From the NCBI GenBank assembly GCA_030430565.1, contig JAUIKS010000001.1, positions 62,001 through 126,000 on the forward strand: a DNA stretch of 64,000 nucleotides, read 5' to 3'. The stretch is from Polyangia bacterium. GTDB taxonomy: Bacteria > Myxococcota_A > Polyangia > Nannocystales > Nannocystaceae. Numbering within the stretch: the first letter of the stretch is position 1; each line of letters begins with the position of its first letter. A program made the translations under genes and the position numbers. Positions 17,446 to 26,410 of the stretch are shown here, one piece after another. The notes below the pieces were generated by a model, which was not told the DNA's origin, made no database searches, and saw only the letters and a list, made by a program, of their open reading frames with translations.

Positions 17446-18600
17446 ATGTCCATCAACATCACGAAACGAACCTACAAGAGCGGCAAGCAGGCGTGGCTCG
17501 TGGACATCAGGATCCACTATCCGTGCGGCACGAAGCATCGCGCCAAGGTCACCAAGCCGAGCGCCTGGTCCAAGACGCAGACTGAGCGTTGGGCCCGGCA
17601 GCACGAGCAGCACCTGATCAAGCAGGGTCCGCCACGGAAGGAGGCCGTTGAACCCAAGAAACAGGATGTTTCATTCAGTGAGTTCGCCGCGAAGTATCTC
17701 GCCGAGTACCCGCAGATCAATAATCTCCGGCCGTCGAGCGTCGAACGCTACGAGCGGCATATCGCGCAGTACTTCGAACCTGCCTTCGGAGACATGAACA
17801 TCAACGAGGTCGGCAAGGCCCAGTTCCGAGAGCTGGCCGCGCTGGACTTGGCGCCCGCGTCGCGCAATGTTTTGATCTCGGAGCTTCAGTGCATGCTCCG
17901 GGTCGCACACGACTGGGGCGTTCGCTCGGTGTCGCCTCCTCCCGTGAAGCGGGTCAAGGAGGATGCAAAGGATCCCGAGTGGTACTCGCCGGAGGAGTAC
18001 AGCGCGTTGATCAAGAGCGCGCCGACTCCCGTGCATCTCGGGATCGTGCTGCTCGGCGGCGACGCCGGGCTGCGGTGCGGTGAGATCCGCGCGCTGCGGA
18101 TCGATGACATCGACTTCCGCGGCCGTGGGCGACTCCATGTGCGGCGGTCGATGTGGCGCGGGATCGAGGGGCCGACGAAGGGTCGAAAAGAACGGACGGT
18201 TCCGCTCACGCGGCGTCTTCGCGCGTGCCTCGAGCAACTCACGGCCGGGCACGCGCCGGACGCTTTCTTGTTGACGGGGACCCAGGCCCCGCTGACGAAG
18301 GGGATGGTGACATACAGGATGAAGGTGACGCGCGCCGTGATGCTCGGCCTGCATCACAGCGAGTGTGACGGGCCGATCCACATTCTCCGTCACACGTTTT
18401 GTTCGAACCTCGTCCTCGCCGGGAAGCACCCCCGCGTGATCCAGAAGTTGGCGGGTCACTCGTCGCTGCAGATCACGGAACGGTACATGTCGGTCGCGGG
18501 TGATCAGATTGAGGACGCGATCGAGGGCCTCGAGACGCTCGATCCTGTTGCGGTCCCGCATGAGTCCCGCGCGAAGTCGGAGGAGGAAGAAACCGAGTAA
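17446..18600 (+). CDS. Tyrosine recombinase / phage-type integrase (complete)
   Basis: 384 residues from the ATG at 17446, with GGAG eight bases upstream. The N-terminal region (residues 1-70) is an Arm-type domain ('KSGKQAWLVDIRI'). A core-binding SAM-like domain follows ('LRPSSVERYERHIAQYFEPAFGD'). The catalytic domain carries the first Arg in 'GLRCGEIRAL' (near 209), 'HILRHTF' (His and second Arg near 311), 'LAGHSS' and the Tyr in 'ITERYMS' (near 345). All family catalytic residues are present, so the enzyme looks intact. It converges with a truncated relative 10 bp away and probably drove integration of an element here. Confidence 0.9.
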   Translation: MSINITKRTYKSGKQAWLVDIRIHYPCGTKHRAKVTKPSAWSKTQTERWARQHEQHLIKQGPPRKEAVEPKKQDVSFSEFAAKYLAEYPQINNLRPSSVERYERHIAQYFEPAFGDMNINEVGKAQFRELAALDLAPASRNVLISELQCMLRVAHDWGVRSVSPPPVKRVKEDAKDPEWYSPEEYSALIKSAPTPVHLGIVLLGGDAGLRCGEIRALRIDDIDFRGRGRLHVRRSMWRGIEGPTKGRKERTVPLTRRLRACLEQLTAGHAPDAFLLTGTQAPLTKGMVTYRMKVTRAVMLGLHHSECDGPIHILRHTFCSNLVLAGKHPRVIQKLAGHSSLQITERYMSVAGDQIEDAIEGLETLDPVAVPHESRAKSEEEETE

Positions 18601-18610
18601 TTTCTTTTGT

Positions 18611-19591
18611 TTACGCTGCCGTGCGGCAGCAGAAGGTATGGCGGAGCTTGTGCACGCCGCCCTTCGCGTCGCTCGTTGGGATTCCCAGCATCGCCGCCTC
18701 ACACACGCGGACACGGTGCTTGAACGCCGAGTGCGTCATCGGTGATCCGTCGACCTTCGACAGCAGCAGGTCCTCGGCCTCGAGGCCCTCACACCAGCGC
18801 TCCAGCACCGCGCGCAGCCGAGCGTGCAGCGGGACGACGCGACTGCGTCGACCCTTCGGCGTCGAGATCTGGCCCTGCCAGACGCTCTGCCGCACGTGCA
18901 GCGCTCCGCCAGCACCGCGCCGGAAGTTGACATCCATACGCCGCAGCCCGGCGATCTCGCCGACGCGCAGGCCCGCGAAGCCGCCGAGCATGAGGATGAG
19001 CGAGTGCTCGAGCGAGGGCGCCACCGCGAGCAGGCGCTCGAACTTGTCGATCGTCCAGTACTCCGGCTCACGCGCGTCCTGCTTGATGCTGGTCGCCCGG
19101 AACGGGGTCCTGCGGTAGCGCTCGCGAAACGCCGCGTTGAGGATCGTCGACATGTTCGAGAGCAGCCGGTTGCGAGTCCCGGGCGCGAGCTCGAGGTCGC
19201 GGATCCGATCGAGGTGTTGATCGGTGATCGCGTCGACCTGCATGCGCCCGAAGGCCGGCAGCAGGTGCAAGCGCAGCGAGTCCTCGTAGGCGCGCATGGA
19301 GCTGGGCTTGAGACCCTTGCGGTGCGCGTATGTCTTTAAGAACCGCTGAGCGTACTTTGAAAACGTGATCCGTTTGAACGTGCCGTCCTTGGCCACCTCC
19401 TTCGCCGCGCGCTCGCGCAGCAGATCCGCGTGCTTGAGCTTCGCCCACTGCGTGACCGCGCGACGGGAGAGCGAGCGAGGGCGGTTAAATTCCTTCCGCT
19501 CGTTCCGGCCGTCAGCCAGCTTCAGATGGATCGAGACTCGCCACACGGGCTTGCGTCCTTGTCTCTGCTTCTCCGTGATCTTGATGGTCAT
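18611..19591 (-). pseudogene. Tyrosine recombinase truncated at its C-terminus
   Basis: The frame starts at the ATG at 19591, with GGAGG nine bases upstream. It holds an N-terminal 'MTIKITEKQRQGRKPVWRV' part, a SAM-like core-binding domain and most of the catalytic domain: 'GLRVGEIAGLRRMDV' with the first Arg, and 'HKLRHTFC' with His and the second Arg. It then ends as 'CRTAA-stop'. The last 45 or so residues, with the LAGH histidine and the nucleophilic Tyr, are missing. The break coincides with a GCTGCC-GCAC-GGCAGC hairpin. Without the Tyr the protein cannot catalyse strand exchange. It is related to, but clearly different from, the convergent intact integrase. Confidence 0.85.
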
Positions 19592-20934
19592 CTTGACTTG
19601 CCTCCAAGACCACACCCAGGCGCGACGGTAGCAAATCGCGGGGGCGGGATCGAGCGCTCGACGATGTCGAGGATACCTCGTGAGGAGAAGTGATTGCGCT
19701 CGGGGCGGCGCCCAAGAGGTGACTCTCGAGACAGAACTGTTCGCCAACGCGCCAGACATGACCGTGCGAGCAGGCCGTCTGGGGCTCTGATTGGCCACCG
19801 CTGTAGCCTCATGGGTGGATCTCGTCGGGCTCGCCTGAGACGCGGTGGCGAACGTCTGGGGGGCAGGCGCAGGTACGGTCGCGCGTGCTGCCCTGGGCGC
19901 GGCCTTGGAGACCCGAGCGCCATGGGTAGCGAGCTGTCGGGGCGCGACCGTATACGCGCCAGCGTGCTCCGAGAGGCCGCCCGTTCACTTGGCCGTCACG
20001 GGTGCTCGCCGGCTACCGCCTGCTCGGCTGCGGCCGGCGATCTCGGGCTGGCGATTGGGCGAGTGATCGCGGTCCACTGGGGGCCACCGTGCCGCCGCCG
20101 AGCGACGGCTGTCGGACCGTCAGTCGACACGAGGGCGCCAGCCAACGCCGCGTTGACGAGGGGCACCGAGCTGGTGACCGCAGCATCACAATGGGTGGCC
20201 CTGCTGCGCGTTCGCGTCGTGCATACGAAGCACCGCGGCGACCGTGCAGCGGACCCGAACCAGCGCACCCGTGATCCATCAGGAGGACGCGCTGTCGACC
20301 GGCACCCGCCAGCCGGATTCCACCCCGCAGCAGGGTCTGACGGCTGGTAGGCGCCAGGTGGTGGGCACAGCCTTCTGGCTACACGGTGGGCGACGACGAG
20401 GGCGACAGCGAGGGCTACGAGTGCGTCGCTGCGCGTCGCCCGGCCAACCGCCATGCTCGTGCGCCTCGAGGTCGCCACGATGATGCGGCCGGTGGTGTCG
20501 GCGGACTCGGCCCTGAGTGTGCGCCTCGATCTGGGGCGTGGCGTGGCCACGTGCCGTGGCCGGCACCGGGCTATTCACGTGTGGCGGATACGCCCCGTAA
20601 CGAGGGCTACGAGTGTGAAGCCAGGACCGTTGTCTCACCGCGATGTCCGCGTGTCAGTGTGCGCCCCCGTTGGGGAGCTTTCGCTGTCGTACGTTGACTG
20701 ACATGCCGTGTCTCCCTGGCGCGACAGCTTGTTGCTCTTCGTCAGGTGCACGATACCGAGCGCTCGAAATCGAGCGAAGCGTCGCGGTACTTCCCTTGGC
20801 GTCACCTGCGCCCGCGTCGAAGACAGACGAGATTTGTACACTTGCGCGGTCACGTAGACGCAACGTCGAGCCAGGCCCGGCCGAACGTCTCGGTGGCGAC
20901 GTGGATTCGCCACGCTCTCCGCATTCACACGGCC
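19592..20934 (+). other. Long non-coding/degenerate stretch
   Basis: No convincing gene is visible over 1.3 kb. Long frames occur on both strands, but their Arg/Pro/Ser-rich translations and the lack of ribosome sites suggest GC-driven artefacts. Items noted: the promoter side of the truncated integrase (19592-19650); copy 1 of the 68-bp direct repeat (20053-20120); and a 15-bp direct repeat 'cgagggctacgagtg' near 20410 and 20598. It may be decayed mobile DNA. Confidence 0.5.
20053..20120 (+). repeat. Direct repeat, copy 1 of 2
   Basis: These 68 bp recur at 26018-26088 in the same orientation with three substitutions and one 3-bp insertion. Both copies contain 'gtgatcgcggtccactg' followed by an exact core of about 43 bp that ends in 'gctgtcggaccgt'. 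The two copies bracket about 6 kb of accessory genes. Confidence 0.85.
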
Positions 20935-21990
20935 ATGCACCCGAGAACCAGCCTCCTCATCATCCTGACGGTCCCGCTCCTCGTGCTCGCCTGCGTCCCC
21001 GAAGGAGGCGATGGTCCTGGCGGAGATTCCTCAGCCACCGACTTCGACTCCGACGCGTTTGACGCTCTCCCGGAGGTTCTTGTGAGCGCGTCTGGAGTCG
21101 ATCCTGACGATGAAGAACCCGAGCGCTGGGACGCGGATGTGCCCGTTGTCCTGCCGCCGTGGTGGAAATGCGGCGATGGAGAGTTGGATTCGTGGGAACA
21201 ATGCGACGACGGCGGGCTGAACTCGGATTACGGTGAGTGCACGCCGAAGTGCCAAGAGCCGTGGTGTGGCGACGGCTACCACCACCCAAGTGAAGAGTGT
21301 GACCTCGGACCCGCGAACGGCCAGCAATTGAACGTCTACGGCAGCTGCAGCGCGTCTTGCGAGATCGCCACCGGCTGCGGTGACGGCGTGGTTCAGCCCG
21401 AATATCTCGAGGAGTGTGATCACGGCGCGGGAGGGAGCCCGACGTGCGCGCCGAACTGCAGGTGGTACCGCCGCATCGTCTTTGTAACGGCCGAGACCTA
21501 CACCGGCGCCGAGTTGGGCGGAACCGCCGGCGCAGATGGTCTTTGTCAGGATAGCGCCAAGAACGGAGGGCTGCCGTTCCACGAGAGCTTTCGTGCGTGG
21601 CTTGGGGTGAAGGACGACAACGATCCCGATGACCAGAGCACGAACCCCTCGTCATGGCTCAAGCCCGTCGGCGAAGACAATGAGTTCATGCGCATGGACG
21701 GGCTCGTCGTCGCCGAGTCGGTACACGATCTCCTCAACAACGATCTGCTCAACCCGATTCAAGTCACGGCGGCGGGGGAGAACCTCGGAGTCCCGGTCTG
21801 GAGCAACGTCCTCCCGGGAGGGACCTACGCGTCGGGGGACGACTGCGACAACTGGACTTCGGACAGCGGGTTCGGCCGCTGGGGCACGAGCGGGTCAACG
21901 ACCTCGACGTGGACGGACTCGGGCATGAAGTTGTATTGTAATAACGCACTGCACCTGTATTGCGTCGAGCAGCCCGGGAACGGCAACTGA
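20935..21990 (+). CDS. Lipoprotein with Cys-rich repeats and DUF1554-type C-terminal domain
   Basis: 351 residues. The signal peptide ends in a lipobox ('LIILTVPLLVLAC'). An acidic linker follows, then myxobacterial Cys-rich repeats ('CGDGELDSWEQCDDGG', 'CGDGYHHPSEECD', 'CGDGVVQPEYLEECD'). The C-terminal 150 residues ('VFVTAETYTGAELGGTAGAD', 'FRAWLGV', 'LHLYCVEQ') resemble DUF1554, known from Leptospira and deltaproteobacterial surface proteins. It is predicted to sit on the outer membrane surface, with disulfide-bonded repeats as a stalk. A paralogue starts 12 bp downstream, so the two form a tandem pair. No ligand is known. Confidence 0.8.
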   Translation: MHPRTSLLIILTVPLLVLACVPEGGDGPGGDSSATDFDSDAFDALPEVLVSASGVDPDDEEPERWDADVPVVLPPWWKCGDGELDSWEQCDDGGLNSDYGECTPKCQEPWCGDGYHHPSEECDLGPANGQQLNVYGSCSASCEIATGCGDGVVQPEYLEECDHGAGGSPTCAPNCRWYRRIVFVTAETYTGAELGGTAGADGLCQDSAKNGGLPFHESFRAWLGVKDDNDPDDQSTNPSSWLKPVGEDNEFMRMDGLVVAESVHDLLNNDLLNPIQVTAAGENLGVPVWSNVLPGGTYASGDDCDNWTSDSGFGRWGTSGSTTSTWTDSGMKLYCNNALHLYCVEQPGNGN

Positions 21991-22002
21991 TCTCAAGCAC
22001 CC

Positions 22003-22989
22003 ATGGACAGGACCTCCGCACCACTTGTCTTGCTCGTGTCCGCGGTGCTCGTGGGCTGCCCGGACGGACCGATGACGACCGGCGATGACACGTCCTCGTC
22101 CTCGTCCTCGAGTACAAGCGGCGACCCATCCTCGAGCACCGCATCCTCCTCGATCGATACCGAGAATGTCGGCACCGAAACCGACGCCACGACCTCAACA
22201 ACGAACGACGGTCCCGAGTGCGGGGACGGCGTGGTTGAGGGCGATGAGGAATGCGACGACGGTAACATCGACCAGCACGACGACTGCCTGAACTCCTGCG
22301 TATGGGCGTTCTGCGGTGACGGCAAAGTGCACGATGGCGTCGAGAACTGCGACGACGGCAACATCCGCGATGACGACAGCTGCCCGACGACCTGCGACTT
22401 CGCGCGGTGCGGCGATGGCTTCGTCCAGCTCGGCGTCGAGGAGTGCGACGACACCAACGAGGACCCCAACGACGGCTGTGACTCGGAGTGCGTGCGCACC
22501 CGCGCGGTGTTCTTGTCGAGCGAGACATATCGCGGAGATCTAGGTGGCCTGCTCGGGGCTGATCTCAAGTGTCAGTCCCTCGCGGCCATGGCTGGTCTTG
22601 AGCGAGCGAATGAGTTCCAGGCGTGGCTCGCGGACGACAGCGGGGCGCCCGGCAACCGGTTCCATCGCTCTTCCGGTCGCTACGCGCTCGTCACGGGGAT
22701 CCCGATCGCCGAAGGCTGGGATGACCTCACCGATGGGACCATCCTCGCCCCCATCAACGTTGATGAGCACGGTGAGCTCGTCGAATACACCACCGCGTAC
22801 ACGAACACCAACGCGCAAGGGTATCTCGACGACCCTGAGCAAGATTGTCTCGATTGGACCAGCGACGCGTTCGAGGATCTCGGTGGAGTTGGACATGGCG
22901 CCATGACCGATTCCAATTGGTTCGAAGATGTCGAGATTACGCCAACGGCTTGCCTGATTGAGGCTCACCTGTACTGCGTCGAGCAGTAG
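22003..22989 (+). CDS. Paralogous Cys-rich lipoprotein with DUF1554-type domain
   Basis: 328 residues. The lipobox is 'VSAVLVGC', followed by a Ser/Thr-rich low-complexity linker of about 50 residues. Three Cys-rich repeats follow ('[16 protein letters not shown]', '[17 protein letters not shown]', '[15 protein letters not shown]') and then a DUF1554-like domain ('[19 protein letters not shown]', 'FQAWLAD', 'EAHLYCVEQ'). It shares architecture and the C-terminal 'LYCVEQ' with the gene 12 bp upstream, consistent with tandem duplication and divergence. An IS3-type element starts about 30 bp after the stop, so any downstream partner may have been displaced. Confidence 0.8.
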   Translation: MDRTSAPLVLLVSAVLVGCPDGPMTTGDDTSSSSSSSTSGDPSSSTASSSIDTENVGTETDATTSTTNDGPECGDGVVEGDEECDDGNIDQHDDCLNSCVWAFCGDGKVHDGVENCDDGNIRDDDSCPTTCDFARCGDGFVQLGVEECDDTNEDPNDGCDSECVRTRAVFLSSETYRGDLGGLLGADLKCQSLAAMAGLERANEFQAWLADDSGAPGNRFHRSSGRYALVTGIPIAEGWDDLTDGTILAPINVDEHGELVEYTTAYTNTNAQGYLDDPEQDCLDWTSDAFEDLGGVGHGAMTDSNWFEDVEITPTACLIEAHLYCVEQ

Positions 22990-23047
22990 CTCTCAAGCCT
23001 CTGGAAGATTGGCGCGTGGGCTTCCCCCGAAATAGTGGACAGCCTGG

Positions 23048-23970
23048 TTACGACACTTGTGCGCGCGGGAGGGCCGCGTAGTAGCGATCCTCGAACTCGA
23101 CCGGCGTAGCGTAGCCGATGGTCGAGTGACGACGCTGGCGATTGTAGAACACCTCGATCCACTCGGCTATGGCCGTTCGGGCAGCTTCGGGCGTGAGGAA
23201 GATCGTGCGGTGGATGAGCTCGCTCTTGAGCGTGCTGAAGAAGCTCTCGGCGACGGCGTTATCCCAGCAGTTGCCCTTGCGGCTCATGCTGCTGGAGATC
23301 CCCGCGTCGCGGAGGGCCGTCGTGAACGCCACTGAGGCGTACTGAGAGCCGCGATCGGAATGGAAGAGTAGACCCCGTACCGACGGCTCTCGATGGCCCA
23401 GGGCGGCTCTGAGCGCGTCAGAGATGAGTTCGGTGCGCATGTGCTCGGCGAGCGACCAGCCGACAACTCGGCGCGAGTACAGGTCGATGATCACCGCGAG
23501 GTACGACCACCCTTGGCGGGTCCAGACGTAGGTGATGTCGCCGACCCAGACGCGATCGGGCTCGTCGGTGCTGAAGTCACGCTCGAGCACGTTCGCCGCG
23601 ATCGGGTGCTCGTGCTTCGAGTCCGTCGTCTTCCTAAATTTCGGGCGCCGTCGTCCGCAGACGCCCCCCTCGCGCATGAGGCGAGCGACGCGGTTGAGCC
23701 CGACCTTCTCGCCCTGGGCGACCAGCTCGGCGTGCACACGGGGGCTGCCGTAGGTCTGACGGCTCGCGTCGTGGATCGCCTTGTTCTTGGTCTTCAACGC
23801 CTCGTTCTCCTGAGCTCGCTCGGACGGCTCACGTGTCTTCCACGCGTAGTATCCGCTTCGCGAGACTTCGAGAACGTCACACATCATGCTCACTGGAAAG
23901 TCCGATTCCGCCGCGGCGATCACTTCGAAGGAGCTGTTTCCTTCGCAAAGTACGCCGCGGCTCGCTTTAA
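23048..23970 (-). CDS. IS3-family transposase OrfB (DDE integrase core)
   Basis: This is the catalytic frame. It has an HTH_21-like start ('FPVSMMCDVLEVSRSGYYAW', 'TYGSPRVHAEL'), then a retroviral-type integrase core with Asp in 'VWVGDITYVWT', Asp in 'LLFHSDRGSQYAS' and Glu in 'NAVAESFFSTLKSEL'. The end is 'FYNRQRRHSTIGYATPVEFE'. It is probably made as an OrfAB fusion by frameshifting at 23968-23974. An internal start at 23887 (MMCDVLEV) could give OrfB alone. All catalytic residues are intact. Confidence 0.92.
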
Positions 23971-24225
23971 AAAATCCCGCTCCATCGTCACGCGCTTGAG
24001 GTCTCGCCGCAGGCGCGCCAACTCGGCCCGCTCGTCCGACGTCAGCGGTCCGTTGGGATCCTTGGCCTCGTCGATCCTCGACTGCGCCACCCAGTTGCGT
24101 AGGGCCGTGACCGAGAGATCCATCTCCCTCGCTATCTGCGCGATTGGCTTCCCCGATGTCTCGACGATCTTGACTGCAGCAGCCCGCTGCTCGGGGGTAA
24201 AATTTCTTCGCTTTCTCTTTCCCAT
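23920..24225 (-). CDS. IS3-family OrfA (HTH DNA-binding protein)
   Basis: 101 residues with a helix-turn-helix ('FTPEQRAAAVKIVETSGKPI', 'QIAREMDLSVTALRNWV') and a leucine-zipper-like C-terminus ('ELARLRRDLKRVTMERDFLK'). OrfA binds the element's ends and dimerises. The last part overlaps OrfB in the -1 frame. The start ATG is 37 bases from the inverted repeat. Confidence 0.92.
   Translation of the reverse strand: MGKRKRRNFTPEQRAAAVKIVETSGKPIAQIAREMDLSVTALRNWVAQSRIDEAKDPNGPLTSDERAELARLRRDLKRVTMERDFLKRAAAYFAKETAPSK
23968..23974 (-). promoter_or_regulatory. -1 ribosomal frameshift site T-TTT-TTA
   Basis: On the minus strand OrfA reads GAT TTT TTA AAG (D-F-L-K). Slipping back one base gives the OrfB frame. 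The heptamer T TTT TTA fits the X XXY YYZ rule exactly and lies within the overlap of the two frames. Confidence 0.7.
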
Positions 24226-24360
24226 GAGGACATCTCCTGTCTATTGCTGACTTGTTGGAGGTGTCCACCGAACCGGGGGAGGCTTACTCGTCGCCGAGAA
24301 GCGACGGCGATCCAGCGGCTCCGACCGCAACAGACGCAAATCAGGGCCGAGTACGGGTGT

Positions 24361-25479
24361 ATGACCCACGGGTTCCTCGTTCTACTCGTTCCGCTTGTCG
24401 TCCTGCTCCTGCGCTCGATCCCGCCTCGCGGCCGAAGTGCAGCAGTTGTCGTCTTGGCGTTGGCCGCCACAGGTTGCGACGGCTGCTCTCCCGCGAGCAA
24501 CCCAGGACCGCTAAGACCCGACGAGAACACGCGCTTTCACATCACCGATCGGCTCGGCTCGAGCGCGCTCGTGCTCGACCACGCGGGCGCCGTGATCGCC
24601 CGCGGCGCTCATCGACCCTTCGGGGAGTCGTGGGTCGAGTGGCAAGAGACCGGCGATCGAGCGCCGGAGTACGGGTTCACAGGTGGTGAGCACGAGCCCG
24701 TCGCGGGCAGCATTGCGCTCGGGGTCCGTCAGTACCTCCCGGCGCTCGGACGATGGGCGAGCCCGGATCCGCTATTCGTACACGAGCCAGGGCAACTGCA
24801 GGAGAGACCCGGAGAGCGCAACCTCTATCGCTACGCCGCGAACAACCCGATCGCGTTCACCGACCCGAACGGGACATCGGTTTGGACGAAGGTCGGGAGC
24901 ATAGCGCTCAAGGTCTACAAGGGCGGCACGGCGGCGGCAGCGCTCGTCGAGACAGTGCGTGACGTCAACATCCTCGTCAACCCGAACTCGACCGTGGTCG
25001 AGCGAACCTGGGCAGCAGTATCACTCGCGTCGGAGGCGCTACCGGTCGGCGTCCATGACGTAAAGGCGATCCGGGCAGCAACCCGCCAGACCTCGTCCGC
25101 TGTAACCGGGACCCTGTCCAAGATCGGCAGATCCACAAAGGCCAAGCCGCGTACTCCGTCAACACCTCGAGGCACCTGGGAGCCGAATGGAAGGTTCGTC
25201 GGTGAACCCAACGGGACCGTGGTAGATACCGCCAAGACCCCGCCAGGGCGCTATATCCAGCCTGACCGCAGCGCGACCGATGTCCTGCAGAAGACGCCGC
25301 ACACCATGAACGGTCAACCGAGTTACTCGCACACGCACGCGGCGCGATACAACACGAGCCCGAAAGACGGGCAGCAGTACTTCAATGGGCTCAATAGCGA
25401 CCCTAAACCGGCGTCGGCGGGTGATGTTCAGAACATTACGAGCGGGGCCGCACAACCATCACGAAGGAAGGGACGGTGA
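24361..25479 (+). CDS. RHS-repeat C-terminal tip with polymorphic toxin domain, 5'-truncated by IS3
   Basis: The frame is open from the IS edge (24284) into this gene, which suggests that the original RHS gene lost its 5' part. From the ATG at 24361 the product has a hydrophobic stretch ('FLVLLVPLVVLLL', 'VVLALAATGC'), then the RHS core end: 'FHITDRLGSSALV', 'YGFTGGEHEPVAG', 'GVRQYLPALGRWASPDPL', 'NLYRYAANNPIAFTDPNG'. After DPNG come about 200 variable residues that end in 'GRYIQPDRSATDVLQKT', 'SHTHAARYNTSPKDGQQY' and 'NITSGAAQPSRRKGR', a likely toxin domain I cannot assign. The gene 4 bp downstream is the likely immunity gene. Without the beta-cocoon the toxin may not be exported normally. 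Confidence 0.8.
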   Translation: MTHGFLVLLVPLVVLLLRSIPPRGRSAAVVVLALAATGCDGCSPASNPGPLRPDENTRFHITDRLGSSALVLDHAGAVIARGAHRPFGESWVEWQETGDRAPEYGFTGGEHEPVAGSIALGVRQYLPALGRWASPDPLFVHEPGQLQERPGERNLYRYAANNPIAFTDPNGTSVWTKVGSIALKVYKGGTAAAALVETVRDVNILVNPNSTVVERTWAAVSLASEALPVGVHDVKAIRAATRQTSSAVTGTLSKIGRSTKAKPRTPSTPRGTWEPNGRFVGEPNGTVVDTAKTPPGRYIQPDRSATDVLQKTPHTMNGQPSYSHTHAARYNTSPKDGQQYFNGLNSDPKPASAGDVQNITSGAAQPSRRKGR

Positions 25480-25483
25480 CAAC

Positions 25484-25996
25484 GTGGCTACATGCCGATT
25501 CGCGGTCGAGCGGGAGTTCGCCGAGATCAGCGACATCGTGCTCGACGCCCGCGTCCGAGCCGTGCGCTGGGACGTGGTCCCGTGGGCGATGATCTTCGAT
25601 CTCGACCTTCAGGTCTACGCCGGGTCGAGGTTTCCAGAGGACGGCAGAACACGCGCGTGGCTCTGCTTCGCAAGCGCGTGCGACGTGACGCTCACAGCGG
25701 AGATGGTCCGGTTCGGCAACGGGTTCTTGATCGGCTCCGAGGTTGTGCGAACGGATCGAGGGAAAACCCCCTCGGGGCTTGACTCGTTTCTGTACGAATT
25801 CGTCTCTATCGCGCCCGATGGGATCGAGTTTGCGATCACCGCGACGGACCTTTTCCTGATCTACGGGAGCACAATCATCACTGCCTCCGACAGCGCGATC
25901 GAGCACGAGCGCCGACTCGAGCTACTCAGTGATCGAGAGCTGGGGGAGGCGGTCTACGAGATCGACCCTGAGCTGTTTCAACGGGGGACGACGTAG
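25484..25996 (+). CDS. Putative immunity protein to the RHS-tip toxin
   Basis: About 170 residues from the GTG at 25484, four bases after the toxin stop, with GGAAGGGACGG upstream. The alternating hydrophobic pattern ('MIFDLDLQVYAG', 'FLYEFVSIAPDGIEFAITAT') suggests a beta-rich cytosolic fold. There is no signal peptide. No named immunity family is recognised. Its place directly after an RHS toxin is the classical immunity position, and the tight spacing suggests coupled translation. The role is inferred from context alone. Confidence 0.6.
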   Translation: MATCRFAVEREFAEISDIVLDARVRAVRWDVVPWAMIFDLDLQVYAGSRFPEDGRTRAWLCFASACDVTLTAEMVRFGNGFLIGSEVVRTDRGKTPSGLDSFLYEFVSIAPDGIEFAITATDLFLIYGSTIITASDSAIEHERRLELLSDRELGEAVYEIDPELFQRGTT

Positions 25997-26017
25997 AAAG
26001 CCCGCGAGAATAGCCCC

Positions 26018-26088
26018 GATCGGGCGCGTGATCGCGGTCCACTGCGGGATGCCACCGTGCCGCCGCCGAGCGACGGCTGTCGGACCGT
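26018..26088 (+). repeat. Direct repeat, copy 2 of 2
   Basis: Near-identical to 20053-20120, with a 3-bp insertion after 'cactgcggg'. It begins 22 bp after the immunity-gene stop. The following 40 bases remain weakly similar to the sequence after copy 1, so the original repeat may have been longer. Confidence 0.85.
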
Positions 26089-26128
26089 TTGTCGCCCGTG
26101 GCGCTTGGTCAAACGCGCAACGTCGCGT

Positions 26129-26410
26129 TCACGACTGGTTCCGCTCCCCAACATGCTTGTCCCGCGCGAGCTGCTCGAACGGGGTCGTCGGCGGCACGTG
26201 CTCGAGCAGCGTCCCGATCAGCGTCGACGTCTCCGTCTCGTGAACCGTGAACCCCTGGTCGCGGACGCGGAGCGTCTCCGAGAGCGCGTCGGCGGGGGTC
26301 GTGTTGACGCGAACGATGCCTGTCAGCACGAGCTCGATCACCTGGCCGGCGTCGTTCTCGATCTCAATCATGGTGTCGCGCGCGCGCGGCCGAGGGGCCC
26401 GTTTAGGCAT
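26129..26410 (-). CDS. Small hypothetical protein, second gene of a coupled pair
   Basis: 93 residues. The basic start 'MPKRAPRPRARD' precedes 'MIEIENDAGQVIELVLTGIV' and 'FTVHETETSTLIGTLLEHV'. No family is recognised. Its ATG (26408-26410) overlaps the end of the upstream gene, whose stop is at 26403-26405, so the two are probably translationally coupled. The pair is divergent from an XRE-type regulator. Confidence 0.5.
   Translation of the reverse strand: MPKRAPRPRARDTMIEIENDAGQVIELVLTGIVRVNTTPADALSETLRVRDQGFTVHETETSTLIGTLLEHVPPTTPFEQLARDKHVGERNQS

Larger units (their letters stand above)
23020..24283 (-). mobile_element. IS3-family insertion sequence
   Basis: About 1264 bp with overlapping orfA and orfB on the minus strand. 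The ends form imperfect inverted repeats: 23020-23041 and the complement of 24262-24283 share 'gc.tcccccg.....gtggaca' (16 of 22 positions). The length, the two frames and the -1 slippery site fit IS3. I could not define a clean target duplication. All DDE residues are present, so the element may be active or recently active. Confidence 0.9.

Noticed and set aside
18612..18631. Terminator between the two integrases
   Set aside because: The GCTGCC..GGCAGC hairpin lies inside the end of the minus-strand integrase frame. The nearby T run precedes the hairpin on the plus strand, which is the wrong order for either gene.
19694..20350. Open frame of about 218 codons on the plus strand
   Set aside because: Arg/Gly-rich translation, no ribosome site or known motif; overlaps frames on the other strand of the same quality. 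Probably GC-driven.
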